From an uncultured Pelagibacteraceae bacterium (GTDB lineage: Bacteria > Pseudomonadota > Alphaproteobacteria > Pelagibacterales > Pelagibacteraceae): a DNA stretch of 64,000 nucleotides. The DNA is taken from contig CACJOY010000001.1 in assembly GCA_902595125.1 (NCBI GenBank), forward strand, positions 248,001-312,000, given 5' to 3'. Under the pieces are notes generated by a model. The model did not search any database and was not told the origin of the DNA. It saw only the letters and a list, made by a program, of their open reading frames with translations. Positions 36,615-46,356 of the stretch are shown here, piece after piece. Each line of letters opens with the position of its first letter. Position 1 is the stretch's first letter. The position numbers and the translations under genes were made by a program.

Positions 36615-37409
36615 TTATTCTATAAAATGTATCTTGATATCTTTATTTCTTTTTGAATTAGGAAAGTCTAAATTTTTAATAGGATATTCTTTATTATTTT
36701 TTAAAATATAGGTATGCAAGCTTACTCTCGAAAAAGTTAGCTCAATTGCTTCAGGAAACTGATTTGTTGGATTAACTGAATAGTTGTTAATATGAATATG
36801 TGCTAATTTAAGGTCAGAGTTTAATTTATCAATAAAAGTATAAATTTTTTCAAAATTTTTACTCACACCATGAAATTCAATAACAATACCTTGAATTTTA
36901 TCTTTATGTGATATGATATCATCAATAATTTCATACTCATAATTTTCAATATCTATTTTTAAAAATATTTTCGCATTAGATTCTGTATAGTTATTAATTA
37001 TGCTATTAAGACAAATTGACCCTTCCTTTTTACCGATTTTTTTTAAAAAAAATTGGTTATTCTTATTGAATTTAAAAAATAATAAAAAATCTATAAATTG
37101 AAACATTTTATAAATTTTTCTAGGTTTAAATATTTTTAGTTGTAAAAATTTAATTAAATCTTTTTTAAATTTAGATCTCCAAAAATTTTTGTTTAATGAA
37201 TAATCAAAAGCAAGAATCTTAGCTCTTGAATTTTTTGCAAAATCTTTTTCAAAATCCCAATTATCACTAATCCCCATTGAAATTAATAAGTTTGACGAAC
37301 TAACAGTTTCTTTAGGAACAACATATCCACCATCATCAATTGAACCTAGTCTAAATAGTTCAGAATTATCAATAAAAATTGGTTTTAATTTTTGTGTAAA
37401 TTCAACCAT
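36615..37409 (-). CDS. FkbM-like methyltransferase
   Basis: The 264 residues contain DDGGYVVP near residue 25, LISMGISDNWDFEKDFA near 43, a Lys/Phe-rich insert around 95-130, and FLKIDIENYEYEIIDDI near 150, the post-core motif of FkbM-family SAM-dependent methyltransferases. These usually modify glycans or small molecules. The SAM-binding loop is less canonical than in the gene at 60658. It follows the GGCT-like gene in a chain of minus-strand genes. Confidence 0.65.
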   Translation of the reverse strand: MVEFTQKLKPIFIDNSELFRLGSIDDGGYVVPKETVSSSNLLISMGISDNWDFEKDFAKNSRAKILAFDYSLNKNFWRSKFKKDLIKFLQLKIFKPRKIYKMFQFIDFLLFFKFNKNNQFFLKKIGKKEGSICLNSIINNYTESNAKIFLKIDIENYEYEIIDDIISHKDKIQGIVIEFHGVSKNFEKIYTFIDKLNSDLKLAHIHINNYSVNPTNQFPEAIELTFSRVSLHTYILKNNKEYPIKNLDFPNSKRNKDIKIHFIE

Positions 37410-37422
37410 ATGAAATAATATA

Positions 37423-37824
37423 CTATCCTTGTAAGGCTTTTATAAGATACTTTTTTTCAAGATTACAATCTTTATATCCACGTTTAATAACATTTAAGTA
37501 TCTTTCAGTTGGAAATTTAAAAGTTGTTTTCTTTACCATTGTATATGTCATAACTTTTTTTCCATAATAATAAAAAAAATATTTCTTATATAAATTAGGA
37601 AAATCTTCATAAACATCTAATTTTTTTTCATCACTTTTTGATATTTCAAATAGTCCTCCAGGGACAATGAAATTTTTTTTTGGCTCTATGTCAGCCGCTC
37701 GATATTTACTCCTAAAAGTTAATCTAAAATTTTTAAGATTAATCTTCTTAAGAAAAATACTATCTTTACATCTTTTTTTCATTTGAAAATGATGAAGATT
37801 ACTGCCGTAAGCAAAATAAAGCAT
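37423..37824 (-). CDS. Gamma-glutamylcyclotransferase-like (GGCT fold) protein
   Basis: The 133-residue protein opens MLYFAYGSNL, the substrate-loop motif of the GGCT/AIG2 superfamily. It continues with PGGLFEISKSDEKKLDVYED, where the Glu in VYED is the expected catalytic acid. Members cleave gamma-glutamyl amines or peptides to 5-oxoproline. It starts next to the cinA-like stop with no gap. The actual substrate cannot be read from sequence. Confidence 0.8.
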   Translation of the reverse strand: MLYFAYGSNLHHFQMKKRCKDSIFLKKINLKNFRLTFRSKYRAADIEPKKNFIVPGGLFEISKSDEKKLDVYEDFPNLYKKYFFYYYGKKVMTYTMVKKTTFKFPTERYLNVIKRGYKDCNLEKKYLIKALQG

Positions 37825-38574
37825 TTATCGATCTACAATTTCAATATTTTTTTCTTTTACAAATTTTAAAACTTGAGAAATGCAATTGTCAATTTTAGAT
37901 TGATTTTCTGATCGCAAAACTATTGAAACACCTAATTTACCTGCATGAAAAAAAGGGTAGCTTCCTATCTCTACGTCACTATTTTGATCTTGAACTTTTG
38001 TTAATGAATTAGCAATTTCACTTTCGACTGTTTTTAAACTTATAGTATGACTTAAAACTGGCTCACCACCTACTATCTTATTTTTTAAACTTCCTAACAT
38101 CGATTTTAGAATTGAAGGAACCCCCGGAAGACAGAAAACATTTTCAACACTAAAACCTGGAGCTCCACTGGTTGGATTTAAAATAAGTTCTGCATTCTCT
38201 GGCATCTTTACCATTTTTTGTCTGCCTTCATTAAATTCACCTGGTTTATAATATGCCTCTAAAATTTTAAACGCCTCTTTATGTATTTCATATTTTAAAC
38301 CGAAAGCTTTTGAAACTGACTGTGCAGTAATATCATCATGGGTCGGGCCTATACCACCAGTTGTAAACACGTAATTATTTTCTTTTCTTAAGACATTCAA
38401 TGTGTCAACTATAATTTTTTCTATATCAGGGATAACTCTTACTTCACTTACTATAACTCCAATTGAATTAAGCCATGTTGCTAGAGTGCTTGTATTGGTA
38501 TCTTGAGTTCTCCCAGAAAGAATTTCATTTCCAACAATTAATATAGCAGCATTTACTTTTGTGTTTTTTGTCAT
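37825..38574 (-). CDS. CinA N-terminal-domain (molybdopterin-binding fold) protein
   Basis: The 249-residue protein corresponds to the MoaB/Mog-fold half of CinA, with ILIVGNEILSGRTQDTN near residue 12, FTTGGIGPTHDDITAQ near 70 and FCLPGVPSILKSML near 145. The C-terminal nicotinamide-nucleotide amidase domain is absent. Such proteins are linked to ADP-ribose pyrophosphatase activity and nucleotide repair. Its ATG stands only 20 bases from the divergent sfsA start. Confidence 0.85.
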   Translation of the reverse strand: MTKNTKVNAAILIVGNEILSGRTQDTNTSTLATWLNSIGVIVSEVRVIPDIEKIIVDTLNVLRKENNYVFTTGGIGPTHDDITAQSVSKAFGLKYEIHKEAFKILEAYYKPGEFNEGRQKMVKMPENAELILNPTSGAPGFSVENVFCLPGVPSILKSMLGSLKNKIVGGEPVLSHTISLKTVESEIANSLTKVQDQNSDVEIGSYPFFHAGKLGVSIVLRSENQSKIDNCISQVLKFVKEKNIEIVDR

Positions 38575-38588
38575 TTTATATGTATAAT
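38559..38588 (+). promoter_or_regulatory. sfsA-map-pur promoter with -10 at the start codon
   Basis: TATAAT (38583-38588, perfect consensus) stands 6 bases before the sfsA ATG at 38595, with a weak -35 TTGTGT (38559-38564) 18 bases upstream inside the 5' end of the cinA-like gene. The expected start of transcription falls on or beside the A of the ATG, so the mRNA would be leaderless. No Shine-Dalgarno is seen. Confidence 0.5.
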
Positions 38589-38594
38589 TTGAAA

Positions 38595-39293
38595 ATGGAA
38601 TTTACCAAGTCTTTAATTAAAGGCAAATTAATCAAAAGATATAAACGTTTTTTTGTTGATGTACAGTTAGATAAAGAGATTATAACTGCGCATTGTCCTA
38701 ATACTGGCTCTATGAAAGGTCTTCTAGATGAAGGTAACGAAGTTTATTTACTTAAAAATAATGATCCTAAAAGAAAACTTAAATATGGTTTGGAAATAAT
38801 TAAAGCTCAAAATAACTTGGTTGGAGTAAATACCCATATGGCAAATAAAATTGTAAACCACGGATTATCCAATAATTTAATAAAAGAATTAAAAAATATC
38901 GACTTGATTAAATCAGAAGTTTTTTTCAATAAAGAAACTAGATTTGATTTTTTAATTGAAAAAAATAGACAAAAAAGCTTCATCGAAGTCAAAAATGTCA
39001 CCCTTTCTAGAGAAAAAAAAACTGCTGAATTTCCTGATGCAATAACGTCAAGAGGTTCAAAACACCTGGTTACCCTTATTGATGCCATAAAGAAAGGTTA
39101 TAAAACATACTTAATATTTTTAGTTCAGATTCAAAATATGGAATATTTTAAAATAGCTAAAGATATTGATAATGAATATTATAAGAATTATTTAATAGCA
39201 AAAAAAGCAGGTGTTAACTTTTTAGCTTATAGATGTAAAATAAGCTCTAAAAAAATTTTAATAGAAAAAAAAATTAAAATAATTAATGAATAA
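38595..39293 (+). CDS. sfsA: SfsA family protein
   Basis: SfsA (sugar fermentation stimulation protein A) is a DNA-binding, nuclease-like fold protein of uncertain role. I start it at ATG 38595 (MEFTKSLIKGKL, 232 residues); the longer frame has 12 codons overlapping the divergent gene's start. Family motifs include AHCPNTGSMKGLLD near residue 35, SFIEVKNVTLS near 132 and FPDAITSRGSKHL near 148. It overlaps map by 8 bases. Confidence 0.92.
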   Translation: MEFTKSLIKGKLIKRYKRFFVDVQLDKEIITAHCPNTGSMKGLLDEGNEVYLLKNNDPKRKLKYGLEIIKAQNNLVGVNTHMANKIVNHGLSNNLIKELKNIDLIKSEVFFNKETRFDFLIEKNRQKSFIEVKNVTLSREKKTAEFPDAITSRGSKHLVTLIDAIKKGYKTYLIFLVQIQNMEYFKIAKDIDNEYYKNYLIAKKAGVNFLAYRCKISSKKILIEKKIKIINE

Positions 39294-40059
39294 TTATTTA
39301 GAAAAATTCGAAAAAATGAGAATAGCAGGAAAACTAGCTGCTCAAACTTTAGACATGCTTACTGAAAATATTAAAGAGGGTATATCTACTGCTTATATTG
39401 ACAAACTTGGTTACGAATTTATACGTGACAATGGAGGTTACTCTGCCCCACTATACTACAGAGGCTTTAATAAATCTTTATGCACTTCTCTTAATCATGT
39501 TGTTTGTCATGGTATACCTTCCGAAGATAGAATTTTGGAAGAGGGTGATGCAGTAAATGTTGATGTTACTGCAATTATAAATGAACATTACGGTGATACA
39601 AGTAGAATGTTTTGTATTGGAGATACATCAGTAAAATTAAATAATCTAATTGACACTACCTATAATTCAATGATGAAGGCGATTGAAATCTTAAAACCTG
39701 GAATTAAACTTGGAAATATCGGTTTTGAAATCCAGTCTTACGTTGAAGAAAAGGGGTTTTCAGTAGTTAGAGATTTTTGTGGACATGGTATCGGTAATAC
39801 ATTCCATGAGCCACCAAATGTTCTTCACTATGGAAGTAGAAATACTGGAATTGAAATAAAACCCGGTATGACATTTACAATTGAACCTATGATTAACGCT
39901 GGAAAATTTAGTACAAAAGTGCTTAATGATGGATGGACTGCAGTTACTAAAGATAAATCTTTGTCTGCACAATTTGAACATACTGTAGGAATTACAGAAA
40001 ATGGTTATGAAATCTTTACAGAATCTGTTAAAGGTTATTCAAAGCCTCCATATTTATAA
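39286..40059 (+). CDS. map: Methionine aminopeptidase, type I
   Basis: The enzyme removes N-terminal Met from new proteins. It is 257 residues. All five metal ligands are visible: Asp in VNVDVTA, Asp in HYGDTSRMF, His in GHGIGNTFH, Glu in TIEPMI and Glu in QFEHTVG. The substrate His is in VVCHGIP. The start lies inside sfsA and the stop is 3 bases before purB, so the gene is part of the sfsA-pur transcript. Confidence 0.97.
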   Translation: MNNYLEKFEKMRIAGKLAAQTLDMLTENIKEGISTAYIDKLGYEFIRDNGGYSAPLYYRGFNKSLCTSLNHVVCHGIPSEDRILEEGDAVNVDVTAIINEHYGDTSRMFCIGDTSVKLNNLIDTTYNSMMKAIEILKPGIKLGNIGFEIQSYVEEKGFSVVRDFCGHGIGNTFHEPPNVLHYGSRNTGIEIKPGMTFTIEPMINAGKFSTKVLNDGWTAVTKDKSLSAQFEHTVGITENGYEIFTESVKGYSKPPYL

Positions 40060-40062
40060 TTA

Positions 40063-41355
40063 ATGATAAAAAGATATTCTCGAAAAGAACTTACTGATAT
40101 TTGGTCAGAAGAAAATAAATACAAAATTTGGCTAGATGTTGAAATTGCTGCCGCACAAGCTATGGAAAAACTTGGTCAAATTCCAAATGGAGTTTCATCA
40201 ATTGTTAGAAAAAAAGCTAGAATAAATGTAAAAAGGATCCATCAAATTGAAGGACAAGTAAAACACGATGTTATTGCCTTTTTGACTTCAGTCACAGAAA
40301 AGGCTGGGATTAAAGCTAGATACTTACACCAAGGAATGACCTCTTCGGATGTATTAGACACAAGTTTTAACATTCAGTTAGTTCAATCTGGAAAAATTAT
40401 TTTAAAAGATTTAGATCAAATTTTAAAAGTAATCAAAAAACAAGCAAGAAAATATAAATTTACCCCTTGTATGGGCAGAAGTCATGGTATTCATGCTGAA
40501 CCAATAACTTTTGGTTTAAAGTTGGCTTCTTTCTATGAAGAATTTAAAAGAAATAAAAAAAGATTAAGAGATGCGATTGATGAAGTGTCTACTTGTGCAA
40601 TTTCTGGAGCAGTTGGAACTTTTGCAAATATTAATCCAAATGTTGAAAAACATGTTGCAAAAAAACTTGGTTTAAGAGTAGAGCCTATATCGACACAAGT
40701 TATTCCTAGAGACCGCCATGCTTTTTATTTTTCAGTTTTGGGAATTATTGCAGGTTCAATCGAACGTGTTGCAATTGAAATAAGACATTTACAAAGAACA
40801 GAAGTTTATGAATTACAAGAATACTTTTCCAAAAACCAAAAAGGATCTTCTGCTATGCCTCATAAAAAAAATCCTATCTTGAGTGAAAATTTGTCTGGGC
40901 TAGCAAGAATGGTTAGAAGCGCTGTGATCCCTGCCCTAGAAAATATAGCTCTATGGCATGAGAGAGATATTTCCCATTCCAGTGTTGAAAGAAATATTGG
41001 ACCAGATGCAAATATCACAACAGATTTTGCGTTGGTAAGATTAACAAATATTTTAGATAATATGATTGTTTACCCCAAGAAGATGTTAGAAAATTTAAAC
41101 ATAACAAAAGGATTAATCTTTTCTCAAGAATTAATGCTTGAACTCACAAAAACTGGATTAAGTAGAGAAAAATCTTACAAAATGGTTCAAAGTTACGCAA
41201 AAAAATGTTTTGCTGAAAACTTGGATTTGTTTAATGTTATTCAGTCTGACAAATATATAATGAGTAAGATTTCACCACAAAAATTAAAGTCTATTTTTAG
41301 TTATTCTAAGCATTTAAAGAATGTAAATTTTATATTTAGAAGAGTATTTAAATAA
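40063..41355 (+). CDS. purB: Adenylosuccinate lyase
   Basis: PurB performs two fumarate-releasing steps, SAICAR to AICAR and adenylosuccinate to AMP. The 430 residues carry [15 protein letters not shown] near residue 87, [10 protein letters not shown] near 140 (catalytic His) and the superfamily signature [12 protein letters not shown] near 265, whose Ser loop is catalytic. It is the first of five purine genes. Its stop shares a base with the purC start. Confidence 0.97.
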   Translation: MIKRYSRKELTDIWSEENKYKIWLDVEIAAAQAMEKLGQIPNGVSSIVRKKARINVKRIHQIEGQVKHDVIAFLTSVTEKAGIKARYLHQGMTSSDVLDTSFNIQLVQSGKIILKDLDQILKVIKKQARKYKFTPCMGRSHGIHAEPITFGLKLASFYEEFKRNKKRLRDAIDEVSTCAISGAVGTFANINPNVEKHVAKKLGLRVEPISTQVIPRDRHAFYFSVLGIIAGSIERVAIEIRHLQRTEVYELQEYFSKNQKGSSAMPHKKNPILSENLSGLARMVRSAVIPALENIALWHERDISHSSVERNIGPDANITTDFALVRLTNILDNMIVYPKKMLENLNITKGLIFSQELMLELTKTGLSREKSYKMVQSYAKKCFAENLDLFNVIQSDKYIMSKISPQKLKSIFSYSKHLKNVNFIFRRVFK

Positions 41356-42140
41356 TGAAAAAAGGTAAAAAACTTTACGAAGGAAAAGCTAAAATTATCT
41401 ATGCTACACAGGATAAAGATTTAGTTATTCAATATTTTAAAGATGATGCAACAGCATTTAATAATCAAAAGAAAACTACCATTGAAGGAAAAGGTGTTTT
41501 AAACAACCGTATTTCAGAACATATTCTATCAAACCTATCTCAAATAGGAATTAAAAATCATTTAGTTAAAAGATTAAATATGAGAGAACAGATAATTAAA
41601 TTAGTAGAAATTATCCCAATTGAATTTATTGTTAGAAATGTTGCTACTGGATCTCTAACAAAAAGACTTGGTATTGAAGATGGAACTGTTCTTAAAGAAC
41701 CTTTAATTGAGTACTGTTTTAAAGATGACAAACTTGGTGATCCATTAGTAGCTGAAGAGCATATTTATGTGTTTGAATGGGCAAATAAAAAGGAAATAGA
41801 AAAAATTAAAAAAATGATTTTAAGAATTAACGATTTTATGATCGGTATGTTCAGAGGAATTGGTATAAAGCTAATTGATTTTAAATTAGAATTTGGAAGA
41901 TTAAAGACTAATGGAAAAAATGAAATTATTCTTGCTGACGAAATAAGTCCAGATACTTGTAGATTATGGGACTCTTTAACTGAAAAAAAGCTTGATAAGG
42001 ATAGATTTAGAAAAGATCTTGGAGATTTAATTCCAGCTTATACAGAGGTTGCTAGAAGATTAGGAATTCTTCACGAACAATCAAATGTGTCTGTGGTCAA
42101 TGTAACAAAATTATCATCAGTAAAAAAAAAAACTAAATGA
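41355..42140 (+). CDS. purC: Phosphoribosylaminoimidazole-succinocarboxamide synthase
   Basis: PurC adds aspartate to CAIR in purine synthesis. The 261-residue protein shows [14 protein letters not shown] at the N-terminus (ATP loop), [17 protein letters not shown] near residue 95, and DFKLEFGR and [13 protein letters not shown] in the second half. It overlaps purB by one base and purS by four (ATGA). Confidence 0.97.
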   Translation: MKKGKKLYEGKAKIIYATQDKDLVIQYFKDDATAFNNQKKTTIEGKGVLNNRISEHILSNLSQIGIKNHLVKRLNMREQIIKLVEIIPIEFIVRNVATGSLTKRLGIEDGTVLKEPLIEYCFKDDKLGDPLVAEEHIYVFEWANKKEIEKIKKMILRINDFMIGMFRGIGIKLIDFKLEFGRLKTNGKNEIILADEISPDTCRLWDSLTEKKLDKDRFRKDLGDLIPAYTEVARRLGILHEQSNVSVVNVTKLSSVKKKTK

Positions 42141-42379
42141 AGGTTTCTGCTGTAATTACACTTAAGAAAGATGTTTTAGACCCACAAGGTAAAGTCATTC
42201 ATCAAACATTAGATGGGATGGGATTTAAAGATATTAATGAAGTTAGACAAGGAAAATATTTTGAAATTGACGTTAAAGAAAACGATCCCTCTAAAGCTAA
42301 AAAAATAGTTGAGGAAATGTGTAATAAACTCTTGGCTAATCTTGTAATTGAAAATTATAAAATTATTGAGACACAATAA
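42137..42379 (+). CDS. purS: Phosphoribosylformylglycinamidine synthase subunit PurS
   Basis: PurS is the small bridging subunit of the three-part FGAM synthase. The 80 residues match the family: [19 protein letters not shown] and [20 protein letters not shown]. It occurs together with separate PurQ and small PurL, as expected. The start overlaps the purC stop by 4 bases, and purQ follows after 3 bases. Confidence 0.95.
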   Translation: MKVSAVITLKKDVLDPQGKVIHQTLDGMGFKDINEVRQGKYFEIDVKENDPSKAKKIVEEMCNKLLANLVIENYKIIETQ

Positions 42380-42382
42380 TAA

Positions 42383-43066
42383 ATGAAATCATCCGTAATA
42401 ACCTTTCCTGGTTCAAATTGTGATAGAGATATGGATGTAGCACTTAATAAATTTGGATTTAAAAATAAAATGGTTTGGCACAATGACAGTGAATTACCAA
42501 AAAGTGATTTAGTCGTATTACCTGGAGGTTTTTCTTATGGTGATTATTTAAGATGTGGAAGCATGGCTTCAAAATCTAAGATAATGAAATCTGTTATAAG
42601 TTTTGCAAAATCTGGGGGTATGGTGATGGGAATCTGCAATGGCTTTCAAATATTAGTGGAAACAGGATTGGTACCAGGCGTACTTTTAAGAAATAAATAT
42701 TTAGAGTTTATTTGTAAAAATGTTTTTGTAAAAATTGAAGACAAAAATAATTCATATTTCAAAAATCTAGAAAAAAATATTTTCAAATTTCACATAGCTC
42801 ACAATGAAGGAAATTATTTTTGTACTAAAGATCAACTTAAGGAAATTGAAGATAATGACCAAATTGCAATTTATTATTGTAATAAAGATGGTCAAACTGA
42901 AGAACAATTTAACCCTAATGGATCGATAAGAAATATTGCAGGAATATTGAATAAAGAAAAAAATGTTTTAGGAATGATGCCTCATCCAGAAAGAATGATT
43001 GATTTAAGTTTGTCAGGTGATGATGGAGCTTTATTTTTTAAAAACTTAATTAATAATATAAAATAA
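42383..43066 (+). CDS. purQ: Phosphoribosylformylglycinamidine synthase subunit PurQ
   Basis: PurQ is the glutaminase subunit, supplying ammonia to PurL. The 227 residues contain [13 protein letters not shown] near residue 46, the nucleophile Cys in [11 protein letters not shown] near 83 and the His/Glu pair in MMPHPERM near 207, all needed for class I glutamine amidotransferase activity. It abuts purL with a one-base overlap. Confidence 0.97.
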   Translation: MKSSVITFPGSNCDRDMDVALNKFGFKNKMVWHNDSELPKSDLVVLPGGFSYGDYLRCGSMASKSKIMKSVISFAKSGGMVMGICNGFQILVETGLVPGVLLRNKYLEFICKNVFVKIEDKNNSYFKNLEKNIFKFHIAHNEGNYFCTKDQLKEIEDNDQIAIYYCNKDGQTEEQFNPNGSIRNIAGILNKEKNVLGMMPHPERMIDLSLSGDDGALFFKNLINNIK

Positions 43067-45258
43067 TGTTAGTAAATGAAAAGATAGCTATTGAGCATGG
43101 TCTCAAAAAAGATGAATATAAAAAAATTTGTGATTTATTAAAAAGAACTCCTAATATTACAGAGCTGGGAATATTTTCTGCAATGTGGAATGAGCATTGC
43201 TCTTACAAGTCCTCAAGGCTTCACCTAAAAAAATTACCTACTAAAGGAAAAAAGGTTATACAAGGACCTGGTGAAAATGCTGGCGTAATTGATATAGAAG
43301 ATGGTGATGCGATAGTATTTAAAATTGAAAGTCACAATCACCCATCTTTTATTGAACCTTACCAAGGGGCCGCTACTGGTGTAGGTGGCATTATGAGAGA
43401 TGTTTTTACAATGGGTGCAAGACCTATTGCTAATTTAAATTCAATCCATTTTGGATCACCACAGCATAAAAAAACAAAAAATCTTTTAAGAGGTGTTGTT
43501 CATGGAATTGGTGGTTACGGTAATTGTATGGGCGTACCTACAATCGCAGGACAAACTTCTTTTGATAGTTCTTACAATGGTAATATTTTGGTCAATGCTA
43601 TGACATTAGGTTTGGTAAAGAAAAATAAGATTTTTTATTCTAAAGCAGCAGGATTGAATAAACCTGTGATCTATGTTGGATCTAAAACAGGAAGAGACGG
43701 TATTCATGGAGCTAGTATGGCATCTGCTAGTTTTGATGACAAAATAGAGGAAAAAAAACCTACTGTTCAAGTTGGTGACCCCTTTACAGAAAAACTGCTT
43801 CTAGAAGCTTGTTTAGAGTTAATGGCAGGAGACTCTATTATTGCCATACAAGATATGGGAGCGGCTGGTCTTACTTCATCTAGTATTGAAATGGCCTCAA
43901 AAGGTAATTTGGGGATTGAAATTAATTTAAACAAAGTGCCCTGCAGAGAAACACGAATGACTCCTTATGAAATTATGCTTTCTGAAAGTCAAGAAAGAAT
44001 GTTGATTATTTTAGAAAATGGCAAAGAAACAATAGCAAAAAAAATATTTGATAAATGGAATTTAGATTTTGCAATTATAGGCAAAACAACTAATTCAAAA
44101 AATATAGAATTATTTTTTGATGATGAAAAGGTAGCAAATATTCCTGTAAATACTTTGGTTGAAAACTCACCGATGTATGATCGAAAATGGAAGAAAGCAA
44201 AAATTCCAAAAAAAAATAAAATTAAAAATGAAATTTTCAATAATTTAAAAATTAAAGATGTGTTAAAGAAAATTTTATCAAATCCTAATATATGTAGTAA
44301 AGAATGGATTTGGCAACAATATGATCATACGGTAATGGGTGATACAATTCAGAAACCAGGTGGAGACTCGGGTGTTGTTAGAGTTCATGGGACTGAAAAA
44401 GCTGTTGCTGCATCAGTTGACTCTTCTGCTGTATATTGTTGGGCACATCCTTTAACAGGTGGCAAGCAAGTTGTTGCTGAAAGTTGGAGAAACTTAATTT
44501 CTGTCGGTGCAACTCCAATTGCCATAACAAATTGTTTAAATTTTGGAAGTCCAGAAAATGAAGAAAATATGGGTGAATTTGTTGAATGTGTTGAAGGAAT
44601 AGGAGAAGCGAGTAAATATTTAAATTACCCTGTGGTTTCTGGAAATGTATCTTTTTATAATCAAACAAAAGATGTCGGCATCAAGCCAACACCATCGATT
44701 GGTGGTATTGGTTTAATTAAGAATTATAAAAATGTAATTTCGATGGGCTTTAAAGAAATTGATAATTCTGTTTTAATAATAGGTAAAACTGAGGGTCATA
44801 TTGACCAAAGTATTTTTGCAAGAACAATTTTAGATGAAAAAAATGGTCCTCCACCTGAGGTTAATCTTTTTAACGAAAAAAATAATGGTGAGTCTTTACT
44901 TAATTTAATTGATAAAGGTTATATTAAAAGCGCACATGACATATCTTTGGGAGGTATTCTTACGGCCTTAAGTAAAATGTGTATTAAAGGTAATAAAGGT
45001 ATAAAATTAAAAAGATCAAAAAATTTGATTAATGAAATCGAGTTTTTATTTGCTGAGGATCAAGGTCGTTATATTATAGAAATAGATCCTAAGGATTTTA
45101 AAGAAGTAACTAAAATTTTAAATAAAAACTCAGTACATCATGAAGAAATAGGGGTAATTATTGAGAAAGATATGATTATTAATAAAAAGACAAAAGTTAC
45201 AATTGACGAATTAAAATCATATAATACTAATTGGTTAAAAAATTATATGAGCTCATAA
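43066..45258 (+). CDS. purL: Phosphoribosylformylglycinamidine synthase subunit PurL (small form)
   Basis: PurL is the ATP-dependent synthase subunit. At 730 residues it is the small form that needs PurS and PurQ. It has [16 protein letters not shown] near residue 40, [10 protein letters not shown] near 85, [23 protein letters not shown] near 263 and a repeat of the half-domain fold in the C-terminal part. The stop shares a base with bolA. A Gln/His-rich minus-strand frame inside it is a shadow. Confidence 0.98.
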   Translation: MLVNEKIAIEHGLKKDEYKKICDLLKRTPNITELGIFSAMWNEHCSYKSSRLHLKKLPTKGKKVIQGPGENAGVIDIEDGDAIVFKIESHNHPSFIEPYQGAATGVGGIMRDVFTMGARPIANLNSIHFGSPQHKKTKNLLRGVVHGIGGYGNCMGVPTIAGQTSFDSSYNGNILVNAMTLGLVKKNKIFYSKAAGLNKPVIYVGSKTGRDGIHGASMASASFDDKIEEKKPTVQVGDPFTEKLLLEACLELMAGDSIIAIQDMGAAGLTSSSIEMASKGNLGIEINLNKVPCRETRMTPYEIMLSESQERMLIILENGKETIAKKIFDKWNLDFAIIGKTTNSKNIELFFDDEKVANIPVNTLVENSPMYDRKWKKAKIPKKNKIKNEIFNNLKIKDVLKKILSNPNICSKEWIWQQYDHTVMGDTIQKPGGDSGVVRVHGTEKAVAASVDSSAVYCWAHPLTGGKQVVAESWRNLISVGATPIAITNCLNFGSPENEENMGEFVECVEGIGEASKYLNYPVVSGNVSFYNQTKDVGIKPTPSIGGIGLIKNYKNVISMGFKEIDNSVLIIGKTEGHIDQSIFARTILDEKNGPPPEVNLFNEKNNGESLLNLIDKGYIKSAHDISLGGILTALSKMCIKGNKGIKLKRSKNLINEIEFLFAEDQGRYIIEIDPKDFKEVTKILNKNSVHHEEIGVIIEKDMIINKKTKVTIDELKSYNTNWLKNYMSS

Positions 45259-45488
45259 TGGCAATGGATTTAAAAGAAATTAAAAAATACATTAAAGAAG
45301 CTATGCCTGATGCATCTATAGAGATTCAAGATTTAGCTGGAGATGGCAATCATTATTCAGCAATAGTTACATCATCACAATTTAGTGGTAAAAGTAAAAT
45401 AGAACAGCATAAAATGGTTTATAATTCATTAAAAGGTAAAATGGGAAATGAATTACACGCTTTAGCAATTAAAACAAAGGAACAATAA
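45258..45488 (+). CDS. BolA family protein
   Basis: BolA proteins pair with monothiol glutaredoxins to bind or transfer a [2Fe-2S] cluster. I start it at the ATG sharing a base with the purL stop ([19 protein letters not shown], 76 residues). The family pattern is seen in IEIQDLAGDGNHYSAIV, where the His is a cluster-ligand candidate, and in HKMVYNSLKGKMGNELHALAI. It overlaps grxD by one base, which strongly suggests that BolA and Grx act together. Confidence 0.9.
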   Translation: MAMDLKEIKKYIKEAMPDASIEIQDLAGDGNHYSAIVTSSQFSGKSKIEQHKMVYNSLKGKMGNELHALAIKTKEQ

Positions 45489-45823
45489 TGGACGATCAAA
45501 TAAAAACTTTAATTCAAAATCATATTGATAATAATGAGGTATGCCTGTTTATGAAAGGAACACCAGATCAACCTCAATGTGGATTTTCAATGACAGTATC
45601 GAACATGCTTAAAATTTTAGAAGTTAATTTTAAAGGTATAAATGTTTTAGAAGATCAATCTCTAAGGGATGGGATTAAAACTTTTAGTGACTGGCCTACA
45701 ATACCTCAACTATATATAAAAAAAGAATTTATTGGTGGTTGTGATATTGTTAAAGAAATGTACGAAAACGGTGAGTTAAAAACTGTGCTTGATAAAAAGG
45801 GAGTAAATTACAAAAAAAATTAA
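45488..45823 (+). CDS. grxD: Monothiol glutaredoxin (Grx4/GrxD type)
   Basis: This is a CGFS-type glutaredoxin that carries and transfers [2Fe-2S] clusters, usually as a homodimer or with BolA. The 111 residues show FMKGTPDQPQCGFS with the cluster Cys at residue 31, WPTIPQLYIKKEFIGGCDI near 73 and the glutathione-binding segment. It ends the sfsA-map-pur-bolA-grxD chain. Its stop overlaps the birA stop on the opposite strand (bases TTAA), leaving no room for a terminator. Confidence 0.95.
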   Translation: MDDQIKTLIQNHIDNNEVCLFMKGTPDQPQCGFSMTVSNMLKILEVNFKGINVLEDQSLRDGIKTFSDWPTIPQLYIKKEFIGGCDIVKEMYENGELKTVLDKKGVNYKKN

Positions 45824-46356
45824 TTTCTCTTTATTTTGGAGATCCCCTTTTCAAGAATAGTTTTCAGGTTCTTTTCGATTTTATTTTTAGGTATCCTTTT
45901 TTTTATTAACTCAAATAAACTAGTCGTTTTATAATTTTTTATAATTGGATTTTTAACTAGATTTAAACCCACACCTACAATTAAAAACTTATGGTCAGAT
46001 TTTTTTACCGTTTCTTGCAAAATTCCACAAATCTTTTTTCTCTCTATTAGTAAGTCATTAGGTTTTTTATAAAAAATATTTTTTTTATAGTATGTTTCAA
46101 TTAAACCTTTAATTAATAAACAATTAAGTCTTGTAAGTTTACTTAATGAAAAATTAATTTTCTCCAAGTTATAAAAAAAACTTATAAATAAATTTCCTTT
46201 TAACGAAATCCATTTTTTTCCATACTGCCCTCTACCTCTGGTTTGCATATCGGAGATAACCATGCCATTTTGATAATTAGTATTTTTGATAATTCTTATT
46301 GCTGTAGAGTTCGTACTTATTACTTTCTTAAACCTAAATACTTTTAGTCTCATCAA
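45820..46356 (-). CDS. birA: Biotin--[acetyl-CoA-carboxylase] ligase
   Basis: The enzyme attaches biotin to the carboxyl carrier protein of acetyl-CoA carboxylase. The 178-residue protein consists only of the catalytic domain: VISTNSTA near residue 12, QTRGRGQYGKKWIS near 38 (biotinyl-AMP loop), KKPNDLLIERKKICGILQE near 97 and VGVGLNL near 127. The DNA-binding N-domain and most of the C-terminal domain are missing, so it is monofunctional. It overlaps the nuoN stop by 4 bases; nuoN-birA linkage is common in alphaproteobacteria. Confidence 0.92.
   Translation of the reverse strand: MMRLKVFRFKKVISTNSTAIRIIKNTNYQNGMVISDMQTRGRGQYGKKWISLKGNLFISFFYNLEKINFSLSKLTRLNCLLIKGLIETYYKKNIFYKKPNDLLIERKKICGILQETVKKSDHKFLIVGVGLNLVKNPIIKNYKTTSLFELIKKRIPKNKIEKNLKTILEKGISKIKRN

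Noticed and set aside
44378-44668. Gln/His-rich minus-strand frame in purL
   Set aside because: Composition is explained by complementing conserved PurL codons; similar Gln-rich shadows occur opposite nuoF and nuoH.
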